NCBI RefSeq assembly: GCF_012584455.1
Contig: NZ_JABAEB010000015.1
Span: forward strand, 1-64,000
Reading direction: 5' to 3'
Source of the DNA: Shewanella oncorhynchi
Lineage (GTDB): Bacteria > Pseudomonadota > Gammaproteobacteria > Enterobacterales > Shewanellaceae
DNA: 64,000 nucleotides
How positions within the stretch are numbered: the stretch's first letter is position 1; each line of letters opens with the position of its first letter. Under the pieces are notes generated by a model. It ran no database searches. It saw nothing but the letters and a program-made list of their open reading frames with translations, and had not been told where the DNA came from. Shown piece by piece: positions 55,225 to 63,588 of this stretch. A program made the position numbers and the translations under genes.

Positions 55225-55457
55225 AGGAGTGATCTTAAGTAGAAATATGTCTGAGTATGATAGATGTTGCCGGATCTACTGTAAAATATCTGCGAGTAAA
55301 ATAGCCCTTGGAATTAAACTTTTTGGGAAGGGTTGATTTGAGCTTAACCTTGAGTGCGGTGCTTTATCTGCTTTTTCCGACATTTTGGGTATTTACAGGC
55401 CGAACTCTAGTCGGTATCTGGTAAACTTGCGCATCGTTATTTAGGAATCGTGTTTTC

Positions 55458-55787
55458 ATGTTGTGTTCCCATTGTAATCAGTACATCAAGGTCAGTGACA
55501 TTAGCCAGCAAAGAGGCAAAGGTTTCGACGCTCAAGTGCGTTGCCCCCATTGTTCGGCTTGGTTAGGCCGCAGCCCAACATTGGCTAAACTCAAGTTATT
55601 AGGATTTTATTTGAGTGTGTTTACGGCGGGATACAGTTACTTTGATGCCTCTGTGCGGTATTTTGCGATCCCTATAATGATTTTTTCGTTGATGTTGTTG
55701 TTTGTGAGCCATTTTATGGATCAAGTCATCACCATTGAAGCGCCCGAGCAAGTCGATGATAGCGATCAAAGACAGAAGTATCGTTAA
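55458..55787 (+). CDS. Zinc-ribbon plus membrane protein, unknown function
   Basis: 109 residues. Two CxxC pairs (MLCSHCNQYI, VRCPHCSAWL) form a small zinc ribbon. Two hydrophobic helices follow (KLLGFYLSVFTAGYSYF, IPIMIFSLMLLFVSHFM). No family recognised. Single gene between oppositely oriented neighbours. Confidence 0.75.
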   Translation: MLCSHCNQYIKVSDISQQRGKGFDAQVRCPHCSAWLGRSPTLAKLKLLGFYLSVFTAGYSYFDASVRYFAIPIMIFSLMLLFVSHFMDQVITIEAPEQVDDSDQRQKYR

Positions 55788-55933
55788 GCTAATAAGTGGA
55801 TTCGTTATGGATAGGAAAATCGGCGGTATAATTTTCCAGAGACGAACATCATTTGAGCGCCTTTAGTCGGCGCTCAAAATGCAACTAAGAGGGTTTAAGG
55901 GGTGAACTTCAGCCGCGCTTAATGAGTCTTTGT

Positions 55934-56059
55934 TTACTGCACGACTTGTTCTTGACTCGTTAAGGAGTGCTCAACGTAATAAATACCACCAAATATCACC
56001 GCGCTGAAGATGACTATCCCTAAGATAAGCCCTAAGTTTTCACGAAAAAATGCTAGCAT
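55934..56059 (-). CDS. 41-residue single-helix membrane peptide
   Basis: From ATG 56057-56059 (MLAFFRENLGLILGIVIFSA then VIFGGIYYVEH and a polar tail), with AAAGG upstream. The upstream in-frame extension to 56158 has no better start. Looks like a real small membrane protein; family unknown. Confidence 0.55.
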   Translation of the reverse strand: MLAFFRENLGLILGIVIFSAVIFGGIYYVEHSLTSQEQVVQ

Positions 56060-56347
56060 AATAGTTGCCTTTAGGTGGATAAAACGGAGCCATATCGAGC
56101 TTGATTTCGTCATTGTGCTCGCAGACATAAAAACTAAATACACTATAGTTACACTCACTTAAGCTAATCTTAAATGCGTTTTTTTACCTGAGTTCTCACA
56201 AGATCCTACCGCTATTGAAACAAGAAGTTATTGGTAAGACTGGGTACCTCAAATATCTTGTAACCTTTTGCAAAGCGATTACCTTATTGCAACTTGCTAT
56301 GGCACTGACATAGACTTATGCAACTTTTTAACTATGGGGACGACTGA

Positions 56348-56638
56348 GTGAGACTTAAAAGTCACATTAGACGCACAATTTCGATATGGCTTGCTGCCGT
56401 ACTGATATTGCTGTCTCTTGCTGCCTCAGCCCATAGTGTGACCCATCTTGATGATGGCGCTAAGACTCACTGTACCCTGTGCTTCCATCAGCACCAACTC
56501 AACAAGATTTTATTGACCCATCCGCTGACGCTGAATTTAGCTATACAGCATTTCGATGTGGTCGAATTTATTTTACCTTCCTCTATTTTTGAACACGTCA
56601 GTGTTTATCGCAGTCGTGCGCCTCCCTTCGCTCTCTAA
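56348..56638 (+). CDS. Small exported His/Cys protein heading the zinc cluster
   Basis: 96 residues, GTG start. Signal-like helix ISIWLAAVLILLSLAASAHS and the motif SVTHLDDGAKTHCTLCFHQH (His, CxxC and HQH), resembling DUF2946-type metal-related proteins. It lies 81 bp before the outer-membrane gene, so it is probably in the zinc uptake cluster. Confidence 0.7.
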   Translation: MRLKSHIRRTISIWLAAVLILLSLAASAHSVTHLDDGAKTHCTLCFHQHQLNKILLTHPLTLNLAIQHFDVVEFILPSSIFEHVSVYRSRAPPFAL

Positions 56639-56719
56639 ATCAACTTAAAATTTTAACTTATTGTATTTCTTGATGACTTTATATCGGTCGTTGAGTGCTA
56701 GTTGTATTTTGGAGATATC

Positions 56720-57904
56720 ATGACTGTTTTAAATACCCGAATTTCTTTGGTGGCTTTGGCGTGTGCGCTCGTTTCGCCTAGCTTATTTGCAGAAGACTCG
56801 AGTTTGACCAACCCTAATATCAGTGGTGTGCTAAATGGATATTATCAGACGGGAGAACGCCCATTAGCCGAGAGTCCAGATGGCTTTGGTTTAGGTGAAA
56901 CTGAACTGGCGATGAGTGCCAATATCGATGATATGTTTTACGGTAAAATCACCGCAGTAGTTGAAATGCATGACGGTGAGACTGAACTGAATCTGGAAGA
57001 AGCCTTTATTCAAACCATGGCGATGCCAGCGGGGTTTTCTATCCGTGGTGGTCGTTTCTTATCGGACATTGGTTACCTCAATAACCAACATTTACATACT
57101 GATTCTTTCACCGACCGTCCTGTTGTTTACCGTGCATTCTTAGGGGGACATTATTTTGATGACGGTATACGTTTTAACTACGTAGCGCCGACGGACTTGT
57201 ATTGGACCATGGGCGTTGAAGCCTTTAAGGGCGATAGTTTACGTGCTGCCGATGAGCATGGTGAGCGTGAGTTTAAGAAGGTCGGCGTTTATACCTTGTA
57301 CTCAAAAATTGGTGGCGACATAGGTGATAACAGCTCATGGCAAGCGGGGTTGAGTTACTTGCGCAACGAAAATGGCCAAGTGACTGCCCATGAAGAAGGG
57401 GAACATGAAGATGAGCATGCCCATGGTGATGAGCATGAAGGTCATAGCCATGCCGCATCTTACACAGGTAAAAATACCTATGGTGCTGATTTTGTTTATA
57501 AGTGGGCGCCTAACGGTAACTACAAATATCAAAATCTCACTGTGAGCGGTGAGTACTACCGCGTGAGCGATTTTACACCTATCGATTTACATCCTGAGGA
57601 TGCTCCGAGCCAAGATTACCACCAAGGTTGGTATTTGAGCAGTGTGTACCAATTTACGCCTAGCTGGTCAGCGGGTGTGCGTTATGGTGAAGCTGATACG
57701 CAAGAGCTCCATGGCGATCATTTTCATGGGCAAAAGTTGAAGGAATCTGAGGTGAGTTTGGCTTGGCATTCTAGCCACTTCTCGACGGTTCGTTTCCAGT
57801 ATACCAATCAAAAGGGTACTAACTTCGATGGAATAGAAGACGATAACATCTTCACTATTCAATACATTATGTCTCTGGGGGCTCACGGTGCGCATCAATT
57901 CTAA
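56720..57904 (+). CDS. Zinc-associated outer-membrane protein with His-rich loop
   Basis: 394 residues from ATG 56720 (upstream in-frame ATG at 56702 is too early for a signal peptide). Signal peptide ending AFA-like (SPSLFAEDS). Beta-strand pattern of a porin-like barrel. Residues about 232-248 form a His/Glu cluster EEGEHEDEHAHGDEHEGHSH with many His, plus HGDHFHGQ near 350. Such loops capture Zn. Stop overlaps the next gene by 17 bp. Confidence 0.82.
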   Translation: MTVLNTRISLVALACALVSPSLFAEDSSLTNPNISGVLNGYYQTGERPLAESPDGFGLGETELAMSANIDDMFYGKITAVVEMHDGETELNLEEAFIQTMAMPAGFSIRGGRFLSDIGYLNNQHLHTDSFTDRPVVYRAFLGGHYFDDGIRFNYVAPTDLYWTMGVEAFKGDSLRAADEHGEREFKKVGVYTLYSKIGGDIGDNSSWQAGLSYLRNENGQVTAHEEGEHEDEHAHGDEHEGHSHAASYTGKNTYGADFVYKWAPNGNYKYQNLTVSGEYYRVSDFTPIDLHPEDAPSQDYHQGWYLSSVYQFTPSWSAGVRYGEADTQELHGDHFHGQKLKESEVSLAWHSSHFSTVRFQYTNQKGTNFDGIEDDNIFTIQYIMSLGAHGAHQF

Positions 57905-58796
57905 TTTAGCTAAATTGGCCGCAGTGGCCTTATCTGTCACTTATACTGGTTTGGCCCATGCCGAGCTGAATGTGTTTGCCTGTGAACCTGAATACGCGGC
58001 ATTGACCAAGGAGCTTGCTCCAACGGCTAGCATCTATTCGGCAACGACGGCATTACAAGACCCTCACCAAGTGCAGGCGCGTCCGAGTTTGATTGCTAAA
58101 ATGCGTCAGGCGGATCTTGTGGTGTGCGCAGGTGCCGATCTTGAAGTGGGTTGGTTGCCTATGCTGCAGATGAAGTCGGCAAACGCAAAAGTGCGCTCGA
58201 CCGAGCAAGGCTTATTTTTCGCTGCCGACCAAATCGAGACCTTAGATAAACTGGCCACTGTCGATCGCAGCATGGGTGATGTGCATGCTCAAGGTAATCC
58301 ACATATCCATTTCGACCCAACGCGACTGTTAAAAGTCGCCACGGCACTGAGTGCTAAGCTGACTCAGTTAGATCCTGCTGGCGCGGCAGATTATCAACAG
58401 TCACTGGCAGATTTTACCACTCGCTGGCAAGCCGCAGTCCCGCGTTGGGAAGCGCAAGCTAAGGGATTACAAGGTAAAAAAGTGATCGCTTACCACTCTA
58501 GCTTTAGATACTTATTCAACTGGATTGGTATCGAGCAAGTGGCAGACTTAGAGCCAAAACCGGGTTTAGCTCCCACTAGCGGCCACTTAGCGAGTCTGCT
58601 GACGCGCGCCGAGCAGGGGGATATTCTGGCCGTAGTTGTGGCATCTTATCAGGATGAGCGCGGTGCAAAATGGCTGGGTGAAAAAGCGAACTTGCCCGTG
58701 GTAATGCTGCCGATGTCTGTGGGGGGGAATGATAAGAGCCAAGATTTATTTAGCCTGTATGACAGCGTAATTTCCCTCTTAAATGGAGTGAAATAA
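57888..58796 (+). CDS. ZnuA-like metal ABC transporter binding protein
   Basis: 302 residues, GTG start overlapping the previous gene. Signal peptide LAAVALSVTYTGLAHA-E. The cluster-A-I family ligands appear as ALQDPHQVQARPS (first His), NPHIHFDPTRL, and AYHSSFRYLF (His), with a late Asp in ASYQDERG. It lacks the long His-rich loop of classical ZnuA. Binds a divalent metal (Zn or Mn) in the periplasm and delivers it to the permease. Confidence 0.9.
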   Translation: MRINSNLAKLAAVALSVTYTGLAHAELNVFACEPEYAALTKELAPTASIYSATTALQDPHQVQARPSLIAKMRQADLVVCAGADLEVGWLPMLQMKSANAKVRSTEQGLFFAADQIETLDKLATVDRSMGDVHAQGNPHIHFDPTRLLKVATALSAKLTQLDPAGAADYQQSLADFTTRWQAAVPRWEAQAKGLQGKKVIAYHSSFRYLFNWIGIEQVADLEPKPGLAPTSGHLASLLTRAEQGDILAVVVASYQDERGAKWLGEKANLPVVMLPMSVGGNDKSQDLFSLYDSVISLLNGVK

Positions 58797-58800
58797 ACCT

Positions 58801-59601
58801 ATGTTTGATCTTGAGCTGATGTCGATTCTGTTGCCTGCATTGGCTGCGGGGATCTTAGTGTTGTCGACGCATATTGTACTTGGGAGACAAGTACTTAAGC
58901 GTGGCATCATCTTTATCGATTTAGCGATAGCGCAAGTTGCCGCCTTAGGTGCCATCGTCGCTCACATGGATCACAGATTAGAAGATATCCCTTTTTCTAA
59001 TGTGTGGATGCCCGCTGTATTTGCCCTTGCTGGCGCAGGTTTTATCGCTTGGTTAGCTAAGCGGATGGCGGGTGAGTTAGAGGCTATGATTGGCTGCTTT
59101 TATGTCTTGTCTGCGGTAGCCGCAATGCTGTTGCTGGCAAACGACCCACATGGCGCCGAGTTGTTAAAGCAATTGATGTCAGGTCAGATCCTGTGGGTGA
59201 GTTGGTCACAACTGATTTTGCCGGCCGTAGTGTATTCACTGGTGTTATTAGCGATATTCCTGCGTCCCCAGATGTTGGACGGGGCAGGATTTTATCTGCT
59301 ATTTGCGCTAGTGATTACCTTATCGGTGGAATTAGTAGGCGTTTATCTGGTGTTCAGTACCCTGATATTGCCAGCTTTAGCGTTGAACAAGTACCGTGGT
59401 AAAGGTCGGCTATTTTACGCTTACCTCGTCGGTTTACTGGGCTATGTTTTGGGTTTAGTTCTGTCGGCGACCTTAGATCTCCCTAGTGGTGCGGCAATTG
59501 TCGCGACTTTGGCCGTGAGTGCCTTAGTTATCCGCTTTGTGTTAAGTAAAGTCTCACCTCAGGCAACTGAGTCTGAAATCCTACCCAAGCACCACGCTTA
59601 G
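58801..59601 (+). CDS. ZnuB-like metal ABC transporter permease
   Basis: 266 residues, about eight membrane helices; GRQVLKRGIIFIDLAIAQVA and VELVGVYLVFSTLILPALAL are typical of the ABC-3 (ZnuB/MntB) family. Four bases separate it from the binding protein. No ATPase gene follows in this window, which is unusual for this family. Confidence 0.92.
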   Translation: MFDLELMSILLPALAAGILVLSTHIVLGRQVLKRGIIFIDLAIAQVAALGAIVAHMDHRLEDIPFSNVWMPAVFALAGAGFIAWLAKRMAGELEAMIGCFYVLSAVAAMLLLANDPHGAELLKQLMSGQILWVSWSQLILPAVVYSLVLLAIFLRPQMLDGAGFYLLFALVITLSVELVGVYLVFSTLILPALALNKYRGKGRLFYAYLVGLLGYVLGLVLSATLDLPSGAAIVATLAVSALVIRFVLSKVSPQATESEILPKHHA

Positions 59602-59616
59602 TTCGATATTAATCTT

Positions 59617-59664
59617 AAAGCCCATCGATACACTGGAGGTTCAGTATATCGATGGGCTTTTTTT
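59617..59664 (+). terminator. Terminator of the zinc cluster
   Basis: AAAGCCCATCGATA / TATCGATGGGCTTT, 14-bp stem with T-run. Confidence 0.93.
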
Positions 59665-59763
59665 GCTTGCTTGTTAGCAAGTCAGCTTACAGATGTAAAC
59701 AATATATTGAGTCCCAAAGCCATGGTGGCTATACTGTCGCCACTTTTACAGTCGGAGTAAATC

Positions 59764-60507
59764 GTGCTTTTAATCGTCAGATCAATGTTGTTGGCGGTAT
59801 CCTTGTTGCTTGCCTTTATTTTTGGTGGCTTAGTGTGTTTATTAAGGCCTCGCCATCGCGACAATGTACATATGTTCGCCAAGATCTTCTCATCGGTTGC
59901 GCCAATCCTTGGGATTAAAGTGATTGTTCGCCGACACGAAGATGTGCAGGACGGCCCGTATATTTTCTTAGCAAATCATCAGAATAACTTTGATCTCTTT
60001 ACTCATACGACAGCAGTTCCTAAAGGTACAGTGAGTTTAGGCAAGAAGAGTTTGGCGTGGATGCCGCTATTCGGTCAAATCTATTGGTTGTCAGGAAATA
60101 TTCTTATCGACCGTAAAAACCGTCACAGTGCCTTTGATACTATGGCTAAAACGGTTGAAAAAATTAAGCAGAAGAATCTATCCGTATGGATTTTTCCTGA
60201 AGGTACACGTTCGCGTGGTCGTGGTCTGTTACCTTTTAAAGCGGGAGCTTTCCATACTGCAATCGCGGCGGGAGTGCCAGTGGTGCCAGTGGTTGCTTCG
60301 TGTCAGAGCCATATTAAGTTAAATCGCTGGAATAATGGTGTCGTCATCATCGATATGATGGCACCTGTGCCGACCGCAGGTTTAGATAAAGCCGATGTGA
60401 AAAACTTCTCTGCGCAAATTCATGCCAGCATGTCGGCGAGATTTGCTGAGATAAATCAAGAAGCGGCAGCACTTATGGGTAAAACTCTCGCGAGTGATGA
60501 CGTATAA
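59764..60507 (+). CDS. 1-acyl-glycerol-3-phosphate acyltransferase (PlsC family)
   Basis: 247 residues, GTG start. Membrane anchor LLIVRSMLLAVSLLLAFIFG, catalytic block FLANHQNNFDLFTHT (HxxxxD), and FPEGTRSRGRGLLPFKAGAF (PEGTR). Converts lysophosphatidate to phosphatidate. Followed closely by rraB, whose start lies 41 bp beyond. Confidence 0.93.
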   Translation: MLLIVRSMLLAVSLLLAFIFGGLVCLLRPRHRDNVHMFAKIFSSVAPILGIKVIVRRHEDVQDGPYIFLANHQNNFDLFTHTTAVPKGTVSLGKKSLAWMPLFGQIYWLSGNILIDRKNRHSAFDTMAKTVEKIKQKNLSVWIFPEGTRSRGRGLLPFKAGAFHTAIAAGVPVVPVVASCQSHIKLNRWNNGVVIIDMMAPVPTAGLDKADVKNFSAQIHASMSARFAEINQEAAALMGKTLASDDV

Positions 60508-60547
60508 TGCCAATTTGAGCCAGATTTACCTTAACGGAGACAAATCC

Positions 60548-60955
60548 ATGTCTATTGAAAGTCAGTTAAAAGCCCAACTTGCAGAGAATCGTGACATAGT
60601 GCAAGCCCTGCTTGACGATGGCTCAGAGCCTGATGCGGAATATGTTATTGAGCATCACTTTTCATCGACCAATTTTGACCGTCTTGAAAAAGCGGCTGTG
60701 GATGCCTTCAAATTAGGTTTTGAGGTGAATGATGCCGAAGAAATGGAACTGGAGGATGGTTCAATTATCTTCTGTTTCGATGCTGTCGCGCACCACAAAC
60801 TGGATGTTGAATTACTGGACAAAGCGGCCGAGCAATTGCTGCAATTAGCGGTAAAGCAGAAAGTGGAATATGACGGTTGGGGCACCTATTTCGTCGGCGA
60901 TGAAATGGATGACGAAGAAGATGAAGACGAAGAAGATGATGGTTTCCCTCATTAA
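60548..60955 (+). CDS. rraB: Ribonuclease E inhibitor RraB
   Basis: 135 residues from ATG 60548 (MSIESQLKAQLAENRDIVQA). The body YVIEHHFSSTNFDRLEKAAV and EYDGWGTYFVGDEMDDEEDE match RraB, ending in the acidic tail. Modulates RNase E activity. Terminator follows. Confidence 0.96.
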   Translation: MSIESQLKAQLAENRDIVQALLDDGSEPDAEYVIEHHFSSTNFDRLEKAAVDAFKLGFEVNDAEEMELEDGSIIFCFDAVAHHKLDVELLDKAAEQLLQLAVKQKVEYDGWGTYFVGDEMDDEEDEDEEDDGFPH

Positions 60956-60997
60956 TTCGTTTGCGGATCTCGAGTTTAATCTCCACTCGTTTTAAAT

Positions 60998-61027
60998 AAA
61001 AATGCCCATCATTGATGGGCATTTTTA
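60998..61027. terminator. Bidirectional terminator between rraB and the cyclase gene
   Basis: AAAATGCCCATC / GATGGGCATTTTT stem and T-run. Confidence 0.92.
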
Positions 61028-61037
61028 TTGGGTATAT

Positions 61038-62012
61038 TTAGGATTTACTTGTTTTACTCGTATGTAAAACACTGCAGTTACGGCCTTTTTGTTTCGCTTC
61101 GTACAGGGCTTTATCGGAGCAAGAGATCCAGCTAGAACTGCTGGTAATATGGGAGCCAATTTCACATACGCCTAAACTTACCGTCACAGTAATCTTAAGG
61201 CTTTCATACACTATGACGGATGCGGCGATTTTCTCCCTGAGTCGCTCGGTAAAGTTCATCGCATCTGCGCCGCTGGTTTTAGGCAATACAACCGCAAATT
61301 CTTCACCGCCATAACGCCCTGCACAGTCGGTATCACGTAAGGATTGGCTGAGTAAGTGGGCGATATGCTGAATGACTTTATCACCCGCCACATGACCATA
61401 GCTGTCGTTGATATGTTTAAAGTTATCGATATCTATCATGACTAAACTTGCCATACCTGAGTAGCGGGCATACAAGTCGTACTCGTGGTCTAAACACTCT
61501 TGCCAATGACGACGATTATGCAACTGAGTTAGACCATCGGTTTGGCTAAGGCGTTCGAGTTGTTCGTTAGCAGCTTTAAGTTGCAATTTGTTGATGGCGA
61601 TATCTGTCACGTCATAAATAATCACACTGATATGGGTCACTTGTCCCGTGAGCGATGCCAGCGGCAGCAGGGTCACGTTCTGGTACATATAGTCTGCACG
61701 GCCTGTAATCGGGCGATAGTTTTTAAATTGGAAAACGTACGGACGTTGTTCCCAGCTTATAAAAGCACGGTTTTTAAGCATGAAAACCGATTCCATTTTC
61801 TGCTTTAACCAAGTGGCAGGCAGATCGGGGAAGCGGGTAAACAGGTTTTGACCTTTGATTGAATTAGGGGAAACACCGCTGTGATTCTCCATAAAACCGT
61901 TCCACAGCTGGATATTGTAATGGCGATCTAATACCACTAATCCCACCTCTATGGTTTGTACCATATCGATAAGCCAGTGTAGTTCGTTCATTGCGCTTTG
62001 GTCATTTGACAT
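61038..62012 (-). CDS. PAS-GGDEF diguanylate cyclase
   Basis: 324 residues. PAS-like sensory half (VVLDRHYNIQLWNGFMENHS) and GGDEF half with RYGGEEFAVVLP and a standard inhibition/active region, so an active cyclase. No membrane segment, hence cytoplasmic. It lies 18 bp downstream of the REC-CheC gene, most likely an operon. Confidence 0.93.
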   Translation of the reverse strand: MSNDQSAMNELHWLIDMVQTIEVGLVVLDRHYNIQLWNGFMENHSGVSPNSIKGQNLFTRFPDLPATWLKQKMESVFMLKNRAFISWEQRPYVFQFKNYRPITGRADYMYQNVTLLPLASLTGQVTHISVIIYDVTDIAINKLQLKAANEQLERLSQTDGLTQLHNRRHWQECLDHEYDLYARYSGMASLVMIDIDNFKHINDSYGHVAGDKVIQHIAHLLSQSLRDTDCAGRYGGEEFAVVLPKTSGADAMNFTERLREKIAASVIVYESLKITVTVSLGVCEIGSHITSSSSWISCSDKALYEAKQKGRNCSVLHTSKTSKS

Positions 62013-62030
62013 AGGATAAAATCCAACTGG

Positions 62031-63026
62031 TTAATCGAGTAAATAGCCGAGTTTATAGCTAAGTGTGGGGATAGAATCCTCGGTGAAGAGCAGTAGCAAA
62101 TCGCATTGAATATTATGATCTTCAATCCGATAGTTGATCTCCATTGCCAAAGTTCGGTGCCATTTCTCTGAATTATCATGGATCAGATCGTTAACCGTGC
62201 AGTGCCGTCCCAACACGACAGGGTGAGCCTGACTAAATTTCATATCGAGCTGTTCAGAAATGCCGTTAAGGAAAGCGCCTATCAGCACGTTTCCAGTATC
62301 GATCAGGACTTCTATCTCAGTATTTTTGTCTTCTGGATTAGCTAATCCCATCAGTTTGGCCATGTCTTTAAAGCTGGAATCATGGAACAAGAGCAGAGCT
62401 TCTCCCGCAATACCCGCCCCGATAAAACCTTGGCAGAGCGCGGATACCGTTGAGCTTTCTTCCGTGGCTTTGAGCGCCATGGTTAACTCACTGACTTCAA
62501 GCACGTTCACATTAGGGATAGGTAGTAACACGAATACATCGAGTAACTTAGCTAACAGATCGGCGGCGCGTCCCATGGCAACGTTGGCTATTTCTTGGCA
62601 AGCGTCGCGCATGTCGACTTTGATCATCGGGACTTCGTCGGTGAGATCTTTCTGCGTCAGCGTTAAGATGCCGTAATCTTGCAAAATGTTGCTGATGGCA
62701 TCAGCGCTCACCGGTTTTTGAATAAAATCTAACGCACCCAAGGCTTTGACTCGCTCGTGAGCTTTGATTTGAATATCGCCGGATACCACAATAATCAGCG
62801 CGGGTAAGTCCTGTTGCTGTACGGTTTGCAGTACTTCATAACCGTCCATTACAGGCATGTTGAGATCGAGAAACACCACTTCGCCTTTTCCAGCGCGGAT
62901 GGCATCAAGGCCTTCGGCACCATTGGTCGCATAAGTTATTTCCACATCCCACTCTTTGGGAAGTGTGCGGGCCATTTGCTTACGTGCCATGGCGGAATCG
63001 TCACAGATGAGTACAGATATTGACAT
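62031..63026 (-). CDS. REC-CheC-type two-domain protein
   Basis: 331 residues. Receiver with VLICDDSAMA, Asp54 in VVFLDLNMPVMDG and IQKPVS. The second part (from about 135) has the CheC phosphatase motif DxxxExxN-x22-P exactly (DACQEIAN ... P), repeated in the second half in altered form ExxxDxxN-x22-P (EVLIDTGN ... P). It looks like a receiver fused to a CheY-P phosphatase-like domain. Starts 19 bp upstream of the cyclase gene. Confidence 0.88.
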   Translation of the reverse strand: MSISVLICDDSAMARKQMARTLPKEWDVEITYATNGAEGLDAIRAGKGEVVFLDLNMPVMDGYEVLQTVQQQDLPALIIVVSGDIQIKAHERVKALGALDFIQKPVSADAISNILQDYGILTLTQKDLTDEVPMIKVDMRDACQEIANVAMGRAADLLAKLLDVFVLLPIPNVNVLEVSELTMALKATEESSTVSALCQGFIGAGIAGEALLLFHDSSFKDMAKLMGLANPEDKNTEIEVLIDTGNVLIGAFLNGISEQLDMKFSQAHPVVLGRHCTVNDLIHDNSEKWHRTLAMEINYRIEDHNIQCDLLLLFTEDSIPTLSYKLGYLLD

Positions 63027-63588
63027 GCTGACTAGTGATCCTTATTTGCCCATTTATTGAAGATAACACTTATTTTTTAGGTCTGACTGACGAATTGCGT
63101 TCTTCGGGCAAGTCTGATTAATATCTTTTATATGTAACTTATAGATATCATTGATAAATTTATATTTTCTGATGGCATTAAAATTTGAATCATTGTTGAA
63201 TCAAATCATGCTGAATCTTAAATCGAACTGGCTAATGTTGAGTAAATAACAAGGATATAGTGACTAAAAAAGGACTATAGAATCCATATATTGCTGCCCA
63301 ATCATCCTTCGCTGCAGGTAGCATTGCGATACTGGTGTCGATTATTAGCAGTTAAATAGCTAGCTGTTAAATACGCTTAATTATTGAGCTTGCTAAGGCT
63401 ATCTAATCGAAAAATACATTAGGATTACTGCACGTAGTGATGACAGCCTAACATAAGTTGCCTTCAATCCATGATGGAATTGGCAATATTTTGACTTAAG
63501 TCAAAAAACAGGCTCATGTTATATCTTTTAGTGAATTACGCCAAACGTGTTAACATTTATTCTGGACTGACCAGTAACGGAATATTTC
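63027..63588. promoter_or_regulatory. Upstream region of the crotonase gene
   Basis: 562 bp, AT-rich, between divergent genes. The clearest structure is the 18-bp perfect palindrome TTTTGACTTAAGTCAAAA (63489-63506), placed about 85 bp before the crotonase start, a likely regulator site. Nothing else recognised. Confidence 0.55.

Noticed and set aside
56160..56347. Zur box before the zinc cluster
   Set aside because: I searched by eye for a TGTTATANTATAACA-like palindrome and found none clear enough to call.
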